Of a stretch of DNA of 57,482 nucleotides, positions 32,448 through 41,243 are shown one piece after another. The notes under the pieces are model-generated. The model searched no databases. It had not been told where the DNA came from and worked only from the letters and a program-made list of their open reading frames with translations. The stretch is from Erysipelotrichaceae bacterium (GTDB lineage: Bacteria; Bacillota_I; Bacilli_A; RFN20; CAG-826), in assembly GCA_012729405.1 (NCBI GenBank), contig JAAYDH010000020.1, positions 1 to 57,482 of the forward strand, in the 5' to 3' direction. How positions within the stretch are numbered: position 1 is the first letter of the stretch; the number at the start of each line of letters is the position of its first letter. Position numbers and translations under genes: made by a program.

Positions 32448-33176
32448 ATGGCCGAAGAAATTAAAGAAGTTAAAAAGCCAGCCGCTAAGAAATCCACTAG
32501 CGCTGCCCCAAAAGCGAAGGCTGTTAAAGAAGTAACTCCTGTTGCCAAAGAAGCAAAAGCGGAAGTTAAAGCCGCTCCTGCTAAGAAGGCAGCACCTGCC
32601 AAAAAGGCAAGCGTGGGTCACAAAGCCGCGAAAGTGGTTAACCGCCTTAAAGCGAAATATGACAGCGAAGTCAAAAAAGCTTTACACGACTTATATAAGT
32701 ACTCCTCAGTGATGGAAATCCCCGCCATTGAGAAGGTCGTCATCAACATTGGTGTTGGCGATGCCACCCAAGATGCGAAACGCTTAGAAGAAGCTGTTGC
32801 TGAACTCGCTGCTATCACTGGTCAAAAACCAGTAATTACTAAAGCGAAAAAATCCATCGCTACCTTCAAATTAAGAGAAGGTCAAGAAATTGGATGCAAA
32901 GTTACCTTAAGAGGTTTGAGAATGTGGGACTTCTTAGACAAGTTGATCTCCATCTCATTACCCCGCGTTCGTGACTTCCGCGGTGTCTCCCGCAACGCCT
33001 TCGATGGCCGCGGCAACTACACCTTCGGAATTAAGGAACAATTAATCTTCCCCGAAATCGATTACGATAAGGTCGCGAAGGTTCGCGGTATGGACATCGT
33101 TGTTGTCACAACCGCAAAAACAGATAAGGAAGCATACTCATTACTCGAGTTATTGGGTGTGCCATTCCATAGATAA
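32448..33176 (+). CDS. rplE: 50S ribosomal protein L5 with N-terminal extension
   Basis: A 242-aa L5; the usual length is about 180. The core starts near residue 63 (VVNRLKAKYDSEVKKAL) and includes IEKVVINIGVGDA, KKSIATFKLREGQEIG and the C-terminal FPEIDYDKV. The first about 62 residues are a Lys/Ala/Glu/Pro-rich low-complexity segment (with repeats such as APAKKAAPAKKA). The AAGGAGG SD before 32448 supports this start. L5 binds 5S rRNA and contacts S13 at the subunit interface. Confidence 0.95.
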   Translation: MAEEIKEVKKPAAKKSTSAAPKAKAVKEVTPVAKEAKAEVKAAPAKKAAPAKKASVGHKAAKVVNRLKAKYDSEVKKALHDLYKYSSVMEIPAIEKVVINIGVGDATQDAKRLEEAVAELAAITGQKPVITKAKKSIATFKLREGQEIGCKVTLRGLRMWDFLDKLISISLPRVRDFRGVSRNAFDGRGNYTFGIKEQLIFPEIDYDKVAKVRGMDIVVVTTAKTDKEAYSLLELLGVPFHR

Positions 33177-33190
33177 AGAGAGGAACTAAC

Positions 33191-33376
33191 ATGGCAAAAA
33201 CAAGTCAAAAAATTCGTCAATCTAGACCCCAAAAGTTTAAGGTTAGAGAATACACACGCTGTGAACGTTGTGGACGTCCTCACTCTGTCTATTCAAAATT
33301 CCATCTCTGCCGCATTTGTTTAAGAGAACTCGCCTACAAGGGCGAAATTCCCGGCATGAAGAAATCATCTTGGTAA
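33191..33376 (+). CDS. rpsN: 30S ribosomal protein S14, zinc-binding type
   Basis: A 61-aa short S14 with the CERCGRPHSVYSKFHLCRIC zinc ribbon (two C-x2-C pairs), the form called type Z. The usual end PGMKKSSW is present. It follows rplE by 14 nt, with an AGAGGAAC SD. Confidence 0.97.
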   Translation: MAKTSQKIRQSRPQKFKVREYTRCERCGRPHSVYSKFHLCRICLRELAYKGEIPGMKKSSW

Positions 33377-33397
33377 AAAGGAGGATATCGATTAATT

Positions 33398-33790
33398 ATG
33401 ATGACTGATCCAATCGCGGATATGCTCACAAGAATCCGCAATGCTAATCAATTACAATACGAAACTGTCAAAATGCCTTCTAGCAAGATGAAAGCTGAAA
33501 TCGCCAAGATCTTAAAAGAAGAAGGATTCATCAATGACTTCAGAGTCAAAGGTGATGTCAAGAAGGAATTAACAATTACCTTAAAGTACGCCGCGGATGG
33601 CACACGTGTTATCTCCGGAGTAAAGAAAATTTCAAAACCTGGCCTCCGCGTTGCCGTCGGAGCTGAAAAGCTCCCACGCGTTCTTAAAGGTTTAGGTATC
33701 GCAATTATTTCCACCTCACAAGGTGTCATGACCGACGCGAAAGCTCGCACTCTTGGCATCGGTGGTGAAGTAATCGCCTATATTTGGTAG
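33398..33790 (+). CDS. rpsH: 30S ribosomal protein S8
   Basis: A 130-aa 16S rRNA-binding protein and typical spc-operon repressor. TDPIADMLTRIRNANQ at the start and ISTSQGVMTDAKARTLGIGG plus EVIAYIW at the end are standard. Two ATGs stand in tandem (33398 and 33401); the first is closer to the GGAGG SD. Confidence 0.97.
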   Translation: MMTDPIADMLTRIRNANQLQYETVKMPSSKMKAEIAKILKEEGFINDFRVKGDVKKELTITLKYAADGTRVISGVKKISKPGLRVAVGAEKLPRVLKGLGIAIISTSQGVMTDAKARTLGIGGEVIAYIW

Positions 33791-33801
33791 GAGGAAGATA
33801 T

Positions 33802-34347
33802 ATGTCACGAATTGGAAACAAACATATTGAAATCCCCGCTGATGTCACCTACGAAATTAAACCAGGTGTCATGCATGTCAAAGGACCAAAAGGCGAAGAA
33901 AATGTCCTCCTCAACGAAGGAATCGAAGTCAAAGTCGATGGCAACATCATGAGCTTCGTCCGCCTCAATGAAGAGAAACAAACCAAACAAAATCACGGAA
34001 CTGTCCGCGCTAATGTCAACAATGCAATCGTCGGAGTTACCAAGGGTTATTCCCGGGTTCTCGAGATGATCGGTATTGGATTCAAAGCCCAATTAAAGGG
34101 TAAAGCTGTCGAACTCTGGGCCGGATACAGCCACACGGTTGTCATCGAACCCGAACCAGGCGTAACCATCAAAATTATTGATCCAACTCACGTCGAAGTG
34201 AGCGGCGTCAATAAACAAGCGGTCGGCCAAACAGCAGCCCTCATTCGCGGAGTTCGCCCACCTGAGCCATATCTCGGCAAAGGTATCCGTTACAAAGGTG
34301 AGTTCGTTGCTACTAAAGAAGGCAAACGCGCCACTGCAAAAGCTTAA
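33802..34347 (+). CDS. rplF: 50S ribosomal protein L6
   Basis: A 181-aa protein by the sarcin-ricin loop. SRIGNKHIEIPADV at the start and the C-terminal RGVRPPEPYLGKGIRYKGE are standard. A frame-compatible upstream start at 33784 lies inside rpsH; ATG 33802 has AGGAGG at the right distance. Confidence 0.97.
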   Translation: MSRIGNKHIEIPADVTYEIKPGVMHVKGPKGEENVLLNEGIEVKVDGNIMSFVRLNEEKQTKQNHGTVRANVNNAIVGVTKGYSRVLEMIGIGFKAQLKGKAVELWAGYSHTVVIEPEPGVTIKIIDPTHVEVSGVNKQAVGQTAALIRGVRPPEPYLGKGIRYKGEFVATKEGKRATAKA

Positions 34348-34367
34348 TAGAAAGGTAGGTAATAATT

Positions 34368-34724
34368 ATGGTCAAAAAAGAACCCAAGAACGTCTCTCGT
34401 ATCAGACGTCACGCCCGTGTCAGAGCCAAAATCTCTGGTACTGCAGACAAACCAAGATTATGTGTCTATCGTTCTAATAAGAATATCGAGGCACAACTCA
34501 TCGACGACGTCAAAGGTGTTACTTTAGCTGCTTCTAGCACTGTCGCTTTAAAGAGCGATAAGGGCGGAAACGTTGAAGGTGCTAAACTCGTCGGATCAGA
34601 CATCGCCAAAAAGGCGCTTGCTCTTAAAATCAAAACCATCGTCTTCGATCGATCTGGATATATTTATCATGGTCGCATCAAAGCGTTAGCCGAAGCCGCT
34701 CGTGAAGCTGGCTTAGTATTCTAA
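34368..34724 (+). CDS. rplR: 50S ribosomal protein L18
   Basis: A 118-aa 5S rRNA-binding protein. RRHARVRAKISGTADKPRL, VYRSNKNIEAQLID and the ending FDRSGYIYHGRIKALAEAAR are typical. The SD is AAAGGTAGG. Confidence 0.97.
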   Translation: MVKKEPKNVSRIRRHARVRAKISGTADKPRLCVYRSNKNIEAQLIDDVKGVTLAASSTVALKSDKGGNVEGAKLVGSDIAKKALALKIKTIVFDRSGYIYHGRIKALAEAAREAGLVF

Positions 34725-34738
34725 GGAGGAAAACGAAA

Positions 34739-35386
34739 GTGGAAGAAAAGAAAGTCGTCGGCGTTGAGGTCGAAGAAGCTCCTGTCACTGAAAAAGTTGC
34801 CCCCGTTGAAACTAGAGCTGAAGTCGCGGGCCAAACTCGAACTAACGATCGTCGCCCACGTGGCGATCGCCGCGGCGGTCCACGCCGCGACAACAGACGC
34901 GGTGGTGATCGTCGCAATGAACCAAAAGAATTCGAAGACCGTGTTGTCTTCATCAATCGCGTCAGCAAAACCGTTAAAGGTGGCCGCCGCATGAAATTCA
35001 CGGCTCTAGTCGCCATTGGTGATAAAAAAGGTCGCTATGGATTTGCGGTTGGCAAAGCCGCCGAAGTCCCTGATGCTATCAAAAAAGCCATGGAAGCGGC
35101 AAAAAAGAACATTCACAATATTCATCTTGTTAAGGGCGCTACTCTCTCTCACGAAGTCGTCGGAAAATTCGGCGCATGCAATGTTTACTTAAAGCCAGCT
35201 CCAGAAGGTACTGGAATTATCGCTGGAGGCCCGGTTCGTGCTATTCTAGAACTTGCCGGTGTCCAAAACGTGTGTTCAAAGGTCTATGGCAGCCGCGCTG
35301 CGATCAACATCGTTCGCGCCACCAGCCAAGGACTTGATAACCTCAAGAGCTACAAAGAGATGAAAGTCTTACGTGGCAAAGAATAA
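34739..35386 (+). CDS. rpsE: 30S ribosomal protein S5 with Arg/Gly-rich N-terminus
   Basis: A 215-aa S5, about 45 aa longer than usual. The start is GTG 34739, 5 nt after AAGGAGGA. Residues about 1-60 comprise an acidic stretch followed by RRPRGDRRGGPRRDNRRGG, a likely RNA-contacting tail. The core follows: DRVVFINRVSKTVKGGRRM, GFAVGKAAEVPDAI and the C-terminal GSRAAINIVRATSQGL. The next gene is rplO; rpmD, normally between them, is missing. Confidence 0.96.
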   Translation: MEEKKVVGVEVEEAPVTEKVAPVETRAEVAGQTRTNDRRPRGDRRGGPRRDNRRGGDRRNEPKEFEDRVVFINRVSKTVKGGRRMKFTALVAIGDKKGRYGFAVGKAAEVPDAIKKAMEAAKKNIHNIHLVKGATLSHEVVGKFGACNVYLKPAPEGTGIIAGGPVRAILELAGVQNVCSKVYGSRAAINIVRATSQGLDNLKSYKEMKVLRGKE

Positions 35387-35387
35387 A

Positions 35388-35404
35388 TTATTGTTGAACA
35401 ATAA
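35388..35404. repeat. 17-nt palindrome at the rpsE-rplO junction
   Basis: TTATTGTT-G-AACAATAA is a perfect inverted repeat overlapping the region just past the rpsE stop, exactly where rpmD (L30) would sit in most bacteria. As RNA it would be a weak AU-rich hairpin. An AGGAGG SD for rplO follows. Confidence 0.5.
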
Positions 35405-35425
35405 AAGAAAATAGGAGGTGTACAT

Positions 35426-35869
35426 ATGAAATTGCATAGTTTAAAAGCAACCGCAGGCTCCCGCCAAGAAAATTTTCGCAAAGGCCGTGGTATCGGTTCC
35501 GGTAATGGTAAAACCGCCGGAAAAGGTCACAAAGGTCAAGGCGCCCGTAGTGGCGGTGGCGTTGCTCTTGGTTTTGAAGGTGGACAATTACCACTCTTCA
35601 GACGCTTACCAAAACGCGGCTTTAAGAATGTAAATCATGTCAATTATGCCACCATTGGTATCGCTGTCTTAGATAAATACTTCGACAATGGTGCTGTGGT
35701 TACTCCAGCTTTATTAAAAGAAAAAGGTCTTCTCAAGAAGGAATATAACGGCTTAAAAGTCTTAGGCGGAGGAAAACTCACCAAGAGTCTTACTGTCCAA
35801 GCAAAAGCCTTTAGCAAATCCGCTGAAGAAGCCATCGTTAAAGCTGGCGGCAAAATTGAGGTGATCTAA
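35426..35869 (+). CDS. rplO: 50S ribosomal protein L15
   Basis: A 147-aa late-assembly protein. The Gly-rich N-terminal arm (RKGRGIGSGNGKTAGKGHKG, then GGGVALGFEGGQLPLFRRLP) is diagnostic. The SD is AGGAGG. It is followed 1 nt later by secY. Confidence 0.97.
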   Translation: MKLHSLKATAGSRQENFRKGRGIGSGNGKTAGKGHKGQGARSGGGVALGFEGGQLPLFRRLPKRGFKNVNHVNYATIGIAVLDKYFDNGAVVTPALLKEKGLLKKEYNGLKVLGGGKLTKSLTVQAKAFSKSAEEAIVKAGGKIEVI

Positions 35870-35870
35870 C

Positions 35871-37226
35871 ATGAAAAAAATAGGATCAATACTCAAGAAT
35901 AAAGATATCATGAGCCGTATCTTGTTTACGGTTCTGATTCTCTTCGTCTTCCGTATCGGCGCTCAAATTACCGTTCCTGGTGTCGACACCAGTAAAATCA
36001 CTGAAGCCGTCACCACCAACAGCGCCTTGTCCCTCATGAACCTCCTCGGAGGAGGTACCTTACAATCATTTTCAATCTTTGCTCTCGGCGTTTCTCCTTA
36101 TATTACCGCGCAGATTATCATTCAACTTTTGTCGAGTGATGTCCTGCCCGCCTTAAGTGATTTACGTCGTCAAGGTCAATCTGGCCGTAAGAAGATGGAG
36201 ATGGCCAACCGTTACTTGACACTAATGTTAGGCGCGGTTCAAGCCTACGGCATCATCAAGACCATCGAAAATTCCACTGAGGTATCTTTAATTAATACCG
36301 CTGCGGGATACGAATGGTTGCAATACCTCTACATCATTATTGTGATGTTAGCGGGCGCGATGATTGTCATGTGGCTCGGCGATCAGATTTCCGTCAAAGG
36401 TATCGGCAACGGTATCTCGATGATCATCTTCGCTGGTATTGTCTCATCGCTTCCTGTCCAGATTACTAAAGCGTTTGAAATGTGGGTAATTAGGTCGATT
36501 GGAGTTTCCGATTCAGCTCAAATTGCCGGAACCTTCCAGTTCATCCTTTACATACTCAGCTTCTTGCTCATTGTGGCCTTCGTGACCTTCATTGAGCTCT
36601 CGAAGCGCAAAATTCCGGTCCAACATTCCGGAAAAGGTGGAGGTCAAACTCCATCGATGGCCAAAGCTAGTTTCTTACCTATCAAGATCAACCCCGCCGG
36701 TGTCATTCCTGTCATCTTCGCGAGTTCCATCATGATGGGTCCAAGCGTCGTCAACGCCTTCTTAGGAGGCGACAGCAACGCCAATTGGCTTAACATCTTC
36801 AATAGTTCAGCTATGACTAGTATGGGAAGTAACTTCTCAATGCCTTGGGGCTTGATAATCTATATCATCCTCACCATCGCGTTCACTTACTTCTATGCGA
36901 ACATGCAAATTAATCCACAACAGCTGGCTGAGAACTTCCAGAAAAACGGCAGTTACATCCCAGGCATTCGCCCAGGTATTGAAACTGAACGTTATGTCCG
37001 CAAAGTTCTTAACCGCGTGACATTTATCGGAGCTATGTCGCTTTCCGCGATTGCCGCTCTCCCTGCGATTTTGAGTTTGACTATCTTCAAAGAAGATCCA
37101 TCTCTATCGCTCGGTGGAACCGGTTTAATCATCGTTATCGGTGTCGCTCTCGAATTAAATAACCAAATCGATGGTTTGCTTGCTGGTAAATCATTCGAAG
37201 AAGTTGTGGCTAGTGGAGGACAGTAG
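35871..37226 (+). CDS. secY: Preprotein translocase channel subunit SecY
   Basis: A 451-aa membrane channel with ten predicted helices. Standard regions: RILFTVLILFVFRIGAQITV (helix 1), LGVSPYITAQIIIQLL (plug/helix 2), VTFIELSKRKIPVQ, and the cytosolic loop RPGIETERYV before the last helices. It works with SecA (2395) and SecG (8966). An SD lies in the end of rplO (GAGGTGATC). Confidence 0.97.
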   Translation: MKKIGSILKNKDIMSRILFTVLILFVFRIGAQITVPGVDTSKITEAVTTNSALSLMNLLGGGTLQSFSIFALGVSPYITAQIIIQLLSSDVLPALSDLRRQGQSGRKKMEMANRYLTLMLGAVQAYGIIKTIENSTEVSLINTAAGYEWLQYLYIIIVMLAGAMIVMWLGDQISVKGIGNGISMIIFAGIVSSLPVQITKAFEMWVIRSIGVSDSAQIAGTFQFILYILSFLLIVAFVTFIELSKRKIPVQHSGKGGGQTPSMAKASFLPIKINPAGVIPVIFASSIMMGPSVVNAFLGGDSNANWLNIFNSSAMTSMGSNFSMPWGLIIYIILTIAFTYFYANMQINPQQLAENFQKNGSYIPGIRPGIETERYVRKVLNRVTFIGAMSLSAIAALPAILSLTIFKEDPSLSLGGTGLIIVIGVALELNNQIDGLLAGKSFEEVVASGGQ

Positions 37227-37228
37227 TA

Positions 37229-37882
37229 ATGCTTAAGAACATTATCTTAATGGGCCCGCCAGGGGCTGGCAAGGGAACCCTTGCTAAACAACTGAAAGTC
37301 GCTCATCATCTCGTCCATATCTCGACGGGGGATATGTTCCGCGAAGCTATTAAAGCTGAAACTCCATTAGGAAAACTCGCCCAATCCTATATTGCTAAAG
37401 GCCATCTCGTCCCTGATGATGTCACAATTGGCATTGTCCGCGACAGATTGTCTCAAGAAGATTGTGCGAACGGATTTCTTCTCGATGGCTTTCCCCGCAC
37501 TTTAGTGCAAGCTGAAGCGCTCGACAAACTAGCCGTTGAAATCCACCGTCCAATCGATGTTGTTGTCAACCTCGACTGTGATGAAAAAGAACTCATCCGC
37601 CGCATTAGCGGAAGACGAGTTTGCAAGAACTGTGGAACCCCTTATCACATCAATACCATGAAATCGAAAATTGAAGGTATCTGTGATGTGTGTGGTGGAC
37701 CACTCTTCCAAAGACCAGACGACAACGAAGAAGCGTTGAAAGTTCGTCTCGGTCACTACAATCACGACACTAAACCGTTGCTAGATTACTACAAAGCCAA
37801 AGGTTTATTAGTTAATTTCAATTCTTTAGTGGGCAGTGAAGACTTATTCGATGAAGTAAGTTTGTTTCTTAAGAGTAAATAA
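37229..37882 (+). CDS. adk: Adenylate kinase
   Basis: A 217-aa enzyme (ATP + AMP = 2 ADP). P-loop GPPGAGKGT at residues 8-16; AMP site STGDMFREAI and DGFPRTLVQAE; the LID domain carries a four-Cys zinc site (CKNCGTPYH and CDVCGGPL), the long Gram-positive form. GGAGG in the end of secY is its SD. Confidence 0.97.
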   Translation: MLKNIILMGPPGAGKGTLAKQLKVAHHLVHISTGDMFREAIKAETPLGKLAQSYIAKGHLVPDDVTIGIVRDRLSQEDCANGFLLDGFPRTLVQAEALDKLAVEIHRPIDVVVNLDCDEKELIRRISGRRVCKNCGTPYHINTMKSKIEGICDVCGGPLFQRPDDNEEALKVRLGHYNHDTKPLLDYYKAKGLLVNFNSLVGSEDLFDEVSLFLKSK

Positions 37883-37883
37883 C

Positions 37884-38645
37884 ATGATTATTGTCAAATC
37901 TCCTCGAGAAATCGCATTGATGAAACGCGCTGGCGAAGTGCTGGGTCTCGTCTTTAAAACTTTAGAGAAAGAGATTCGCGCTGGTATGTCTACTATGGAC
38001 ATCGACACCATCGTTGAAAGAGTCATTCGCGAAAACGATTGCATACCAGCGGAAAAAGGCTACCATGGCTTTCCCGGCTCGGCCTGCGTATCGGTCAACG
38101 AAACCCTCATTCACGGAATACCTTCTAGCAAGATTATTCTTCGTGAAGGAGACATCGTCTCTGTGGACGTTGTGGCAACATATCAAGGCTATTCGGCAGA
38201 TGCGTGTCGCACCTTCGCGGTCGGCACCATCACCGAACGGGCAGCTCGGCTCATCGAGGTCACCAAACATTCGTTCTTCGAAGCAGTGAAATTAATTGCT
38301 CCCGGAGTTCACTTAGGCGACATCAGTGAAGCTATACAGAAATACAACGAAAGTCATGGTTATAACGTCGTGCGCGACTATACCGGACACGGCATCGGCG
38401 CCCACATGCACGAGGATCCCTCTATCCCTAACTACGGCAAATCTGGAACTGGTCCTATCTTGGAACAAGGCATGACCCTAGCCATCGAACCGATGGTGCT
38501 CGAAGGTCGCAAAGACACTCGCGTCCTCGGGGACGGATGGACCGTAAAAAGCAAAGACGGCAAACTGACCTCTCATTATGAGAACACAGTGGTCGTCACG
38601 GAAGACGGATACGAAATTATTACCATGTACGAAGGAGAAAAATAA
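37884..38645 (+). CDS. map: Methionine aminopeptidase, type I
   Basis: A 253-aa metalloprotease that removes the initiator Met. Metal ligands are in place: Asp in SVDVVATYQG and SADACRTFAVG, His in GHGIGAHMHE, Glu in LAIEPMVLEG and Glu in SHYENTVVVTEDG. The gap to adk is 1 nt, the classical secY-adk-map order. Confidence 0.97.
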   Translation: MIIVKSPREIALMKRAGEVLGLVFKTLEKEIRAGMSTMDIDTIVERVIRENDCIPAEKGYHGFPGSACVSVNETLIHGIPSSKIILREGDIVSVDVVATYQGYSADACRTFAVGTITERAARLIEVTKHSFFEAVKLIAPGVHLGDISEAIQKYNESHGYNVVRDYTGHGIGAHMHEDPSIPNYGKSGTGPILEQGMTLAIEPMVLEGRKDTRVLGDGWTVKSKDGKLTSHYENTVVVTEDGYEIITMYEGEK

Positions 38646-38648
38646 CTT

Positions 38649-38867
38649 ATGTCAAAGAAAGACGTCATCGAAGTTCAGGCGGTCGTTTCCGAAGTCTTAC
38701 CCAACGCGATGTTTAGGGTCAAGCTCGAAAATGGCGTCGTAATTCTGGCCACCGTTTCTGGCAAAATCCGTATGAATTACATACGCATTCTTCCAGGCGA
38801 TAGAGTTACGGTAGAAATCTCGCCTTATGATTTAACACGGGGCCGCATTACATTCCGGTTCAAATAA
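38649..38867 (+). CDS. infA: Translation initiation factor IF-1
   Basis: A 72-aa single OB-fold protein that binds the 30S A site. SKKDVIEVQAVVSEVLPN, MRVKLENG-like MFRVKLENGVV and the ending YDLTRGRITFRFK are standard. It starts 3 nt after map, with SD GAAGGAG. Confidence 0.97.
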   Translation: MSKKDVIEVQAVVSEVLPNAMFRVKLENGVVILATVSGKIRMNYIRILPGDRVTVEISPYDLTRGRITFRFK

Positions 38868-38900
38868 ACCGCAGGAAAAAATATTTAGGAGGAAATACTT

Positions 38901-39014
38901 ATGAAAGTCAGAACCTCAGTCAAACCTATCTGCCCGAAGTGCAAAGTTATTAGAAGAGATGGCAAAGTTATGGTCATCTGCTCCAACCCTAAGCACAAGC
39001 AGAGACAAGGTTAA
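38901..39014 (+). CDS. rpmJ: 50S ribosomal protein L36, zinc type
   Basis: A 37-aa protein starting at ATG 38901 with an AGGAGG SD 9 nt upstream. It starts MKVRTSVKPICPKCKVIRR and goes on to VMVICSNPKHKQRQG; the Cys-x2-Cys, Cys and His ligands mark the zinc-binding C+ form. It lies between infA and rpsM as usual. Confidence 0.96.
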   Translation: MKVRTSVKPICPKCKVIRRDGKVMVICSNPKHKQRQG

Positions 39015-39031
39015 TAGGAGGATATAGAAAT

Positions 39032-39409
39032 ATGGCACGTATTGTTGGTGTTGATATTCCTAACGACAAACCAGTCCGCATCTCGCTTACCTATATTTAT
39101 GGTATTGGCAGACACACCGCTGAATTAATTTGCGAAGCTGCAAAAATCGCCGGTGGAACGAGAGTTAAAGATCTTACTGATGATCAACTTGCTGCTGTCC
39201 GCAGCGAAATTGCAAAATTCAAAACCGAAGGCGAACTTCGCCGTGAAGTTGCGTTAAACATCAAACGTTTAACTGAAATCAACTGCTATCGTGGTGTCCG
39301 CCATCGTAAAGGTCTCCCTGTTCGCGGTCAAAGAACCAAGACTAACGCTCGTACTCGTAAGGGTCCGCGTAAGACTATCGCGAACAAGAAAGTCGCCCCA
39401 CAAGGCTAA
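39032..39409 (+). CDS. rpsM: 30S ribosomal protein S13
   Basis: A 125-aa head protein contacting L5 and tRNA. ARIVGVDIPNDKPVRISL at the start, REVALNIKRLTEINCYRG in the middle and RGQRTKTNARTRKGPRKT at the end are standard. The SD is AGGAGG. Confidence 0.97.
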   Translation: MARIVGVDIPNDKPVRISLTYIYGIGRHTAELICEAAKIAGGTRVKDLTDDQLAAVRSEIAKFKTEGELRREVALNIKRLTEINCYRGVRHRKGLPVRGQRTKTNARTRKGPRKTIANKKVAPQG

Positions 39410-39430
39410 AGAAAGGAGAATTAGAACACA

Positions 39431-39820
39431 ATGGCTAAAAAAACAAGCACACGTAAGAAGAAAATCAAACGTTCGTTTACGAAAGGTGTCGCCCACATTC
39501 ATTCTACTTTCAACAACACAATTGTCACTATCTGTGATGAACAAGGTAATGCTCTCTCGTGGAGCAGCGCCGGCGCAATGGGTTTCAAGGGTGCGAAAAA
39601 ATCCACTCCATTCGCCGCTATGCAAGCCGCTGAGGCTGCTGCCAAAGCTGCTTACGATCAAGGTATCAGACAAGTCGATGTCGACGTTAAAGGTCCCGGC
39701 CCAGGCCGTGAGGGAGCCATTCGCTCGCTCACTGTCGCCGGATTGGTTGTGCTAAGTATCGTTGATACCACCCCAATCCCCCACAATGGTTGCCGCCCAC
39801 CCAAGCGTCCACGCGGTTAA
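39431..39820 (+). CDS. rpsK: 30S ribosomal protein S11
   Basis: A 129-aa platform protein. GVAHIHSTFNNTIVTI, SSAGAMGFKGAKKSTPFAA and the C-terminal DTTPIPHNGCRPPKRP are highly conserved. The SD AAAGGAG lies after rpsM. Confidence 0.97.
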   Translation: MAKKTSTRKKKIKRSFTKGVAHIHSTFNNTIVTICDEQGNALSWSSAGAMGFKGAKKSTPFAAMQAAEAAAKAAYDQGIRQVDVDVKGPGPGREGAIRSLTVAGLVVLSIVDTTPIPHNGCRPPKRPRG

Positions 39821-39836
39821 TTAGGAGGTAATGAGT

Positions 39837-40802
39837 ATGAAAATCGCGAATCCTTTTGAAAGATTTGGTATCACTCAAGCCGATTACGACGGCACCGAAA
39901 ATTATGGTCGCTTTGTCGTCGAACCACTCGAAGGTGGTTTCGGATTAACACTCGGAAATGCTCTTCGTCGTGTCTTGCTCTCCAGCTTACCTGGCGCAAG
40001 TATTTACGCTGTCGAAGTTGAAGGTGCCCGCCACGAATTCACCGCCTTAGAAGGTGTTGAAGAAGACGTTACATCCATCATTCTCAATCTCAAGGATCTT
40101 GTCTTAAAGATCGATCCAGAAGATAACGACAATAAACGCCTCGAACTCGATGTTCAAGGACCCACTGTTGTCAAAGCGAAAGACATTCACTGCCCAACCG
40201 GTGTCGAAATCATTAATCCTGAATTAGTGATTGCCAATCTCACCGAAGCCGGACATTTGAAAATGGTCTTACACGCTCGCAATGGCCGTGGCTACGTCAC
40301 GGGTGAACAAAATAAAACCGTTCACACCTCCTTGCCTTTAGGCGCTATCTCCACTGATAGTAACTACTCTCCTGTTCGCAAGGCTAACTACGTCGTCGAA
40401 AAGACTCGTGTTGGGCACGATTCCCGCTTCGACAAGTTAACACTTGAAGTCTGGACTGATGGTTCAATCTTACCGCAAGAGGCCGTTTCCATGAGTGCAC
40501 TCATCATCATCGAACATTTGAAAAAATTTGAGAATCTCATCGAGGTTACTCGTGATATCAATATCGAAAAAGATGAAGTTCAAGTCGAAGAAAACAAATA
40601 CGAGAATATCACCATTGAAGAACTCGACTTGTCAGTTCGTTCTTACAACTGTTTAAAGAGAGCCGGTATTGCTACCGTCTTAGAATTAACCGAGAAGAGC
40701 GAAGAAGATATGATGAAAGTCAAAAACCTCGGCAAGAAATCTCTCAAAGAAATTAAAGAGAAACTTGCTGCCATTGGGTTGGCTTTCAGAGACTTTGAGT
40801 AA
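39837..40802 (+). CDS. rpoA: RNA polymerase alpha subunit
   Basis: A 321-aa subunit. The N-terminal assembly domain has GGFGLTLGNALRRVLLSSLP near residues 33-52; the C-terminal domain has the LDLSVRSYNCLKRAGI and NLGKKSLKEIKEKL helices that bind UP elements and activators. ATG 39837 is preferred over 39831: AGGAGG (39823-39828) is 8 nt from the former and only 2 from the latter. Confidence 0.97.
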   Translation: MKIANPFERFGITQADYDGTENYGRFVVEPLEGGFGLTLGNALRRVLLSSLPGASIYAVEVEGARHEFTALEGVEEDVTSIILNLKDLVLKIDPEDNDNKRLELDVQGPTVVKAKDIHCPTGVEIINPELVIANLTEAGHLKMVLHARNGRGYVTGEQNKTVHTSLPLGAISTDSNYSPVRKANYVVEKTRVGHDSRFDKLTLEVWTDGSILPQEAVSMSALIIIEHLKKFENLIEVTRDINIEKDEVQVEENKYENITIEELDLSVRSYNCLKRAGIATVLELTEKSEEDMMKVKNLGKKSLKEIKEKLAAIGLAFRDFE

Positions 40803-40816
40803 GGAGGTTTTAGAAA

Positions 40817-41224
40817 ATGCCAGCACAAGGTCGTAAAAACGTACATGGTAAAACCGGTGTTAGATTTAAAGCCGCTTATACCAAAAGTAAATATGAAAAC
40901 ATGCTCCGCAACGTCGTCACAGACTTAATTATTCATGGTCAAGTCAAAGTGACTGCTCGTGTTGCTAAAGACGTGGTTAGTGAAGCTGATCGTCTCGTCG
41001 CCTTAACTAAAAAGGAAGACGTGATGAATGCCAAACGCCAAGCCGCCCGCTTTGTCCGCAACGTTAAAATTGATGAGAAAGGTGATGTCACTGCTCTCGA
41101 CCACTTATTCGCTGTCTTAGGTCCAAAGTTCGCCGGCCGTAATGGTGGTGTCACTCGCCAATTAAAGTTAGGTAATCGCCGCGGTGATGATGCTCCAATC
41201 GTGCTCGTCGCCTGGGTCGAGTAA
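40817..41224 (+). CDS. rplQ: 50S ribosomal protein L17
   Basis: A 135-aa tunnel-exit protein. MLRNVVTDLIIHGQVKVT and the ending RRGDDAPIVLVAWVE are typical; the first residues (PAQGRKNVHGKTG) differ slightly from the common MxHRKLGR form. It is the last gene of the alpha operon and is followed by a strong terminator. In many Bacilli ecfA1 would follow; here it is 11 kb away. Confidence 0.95.
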   Translation: MPAQGRKNVHGKTGVRFKAAYTKSKYENMLRNVVTDLIIHGQVKVTARVAKDVVSEADRLVALTKKEDVMNAKRQAARFVRNVKIDEKGDVTALDHLFAVLGPKFAGRNGGVTRQLKLGNRRGDDAPIVLVAWVE

Positions 41225-41243
41225 TCTAGACCTGATTCATATT

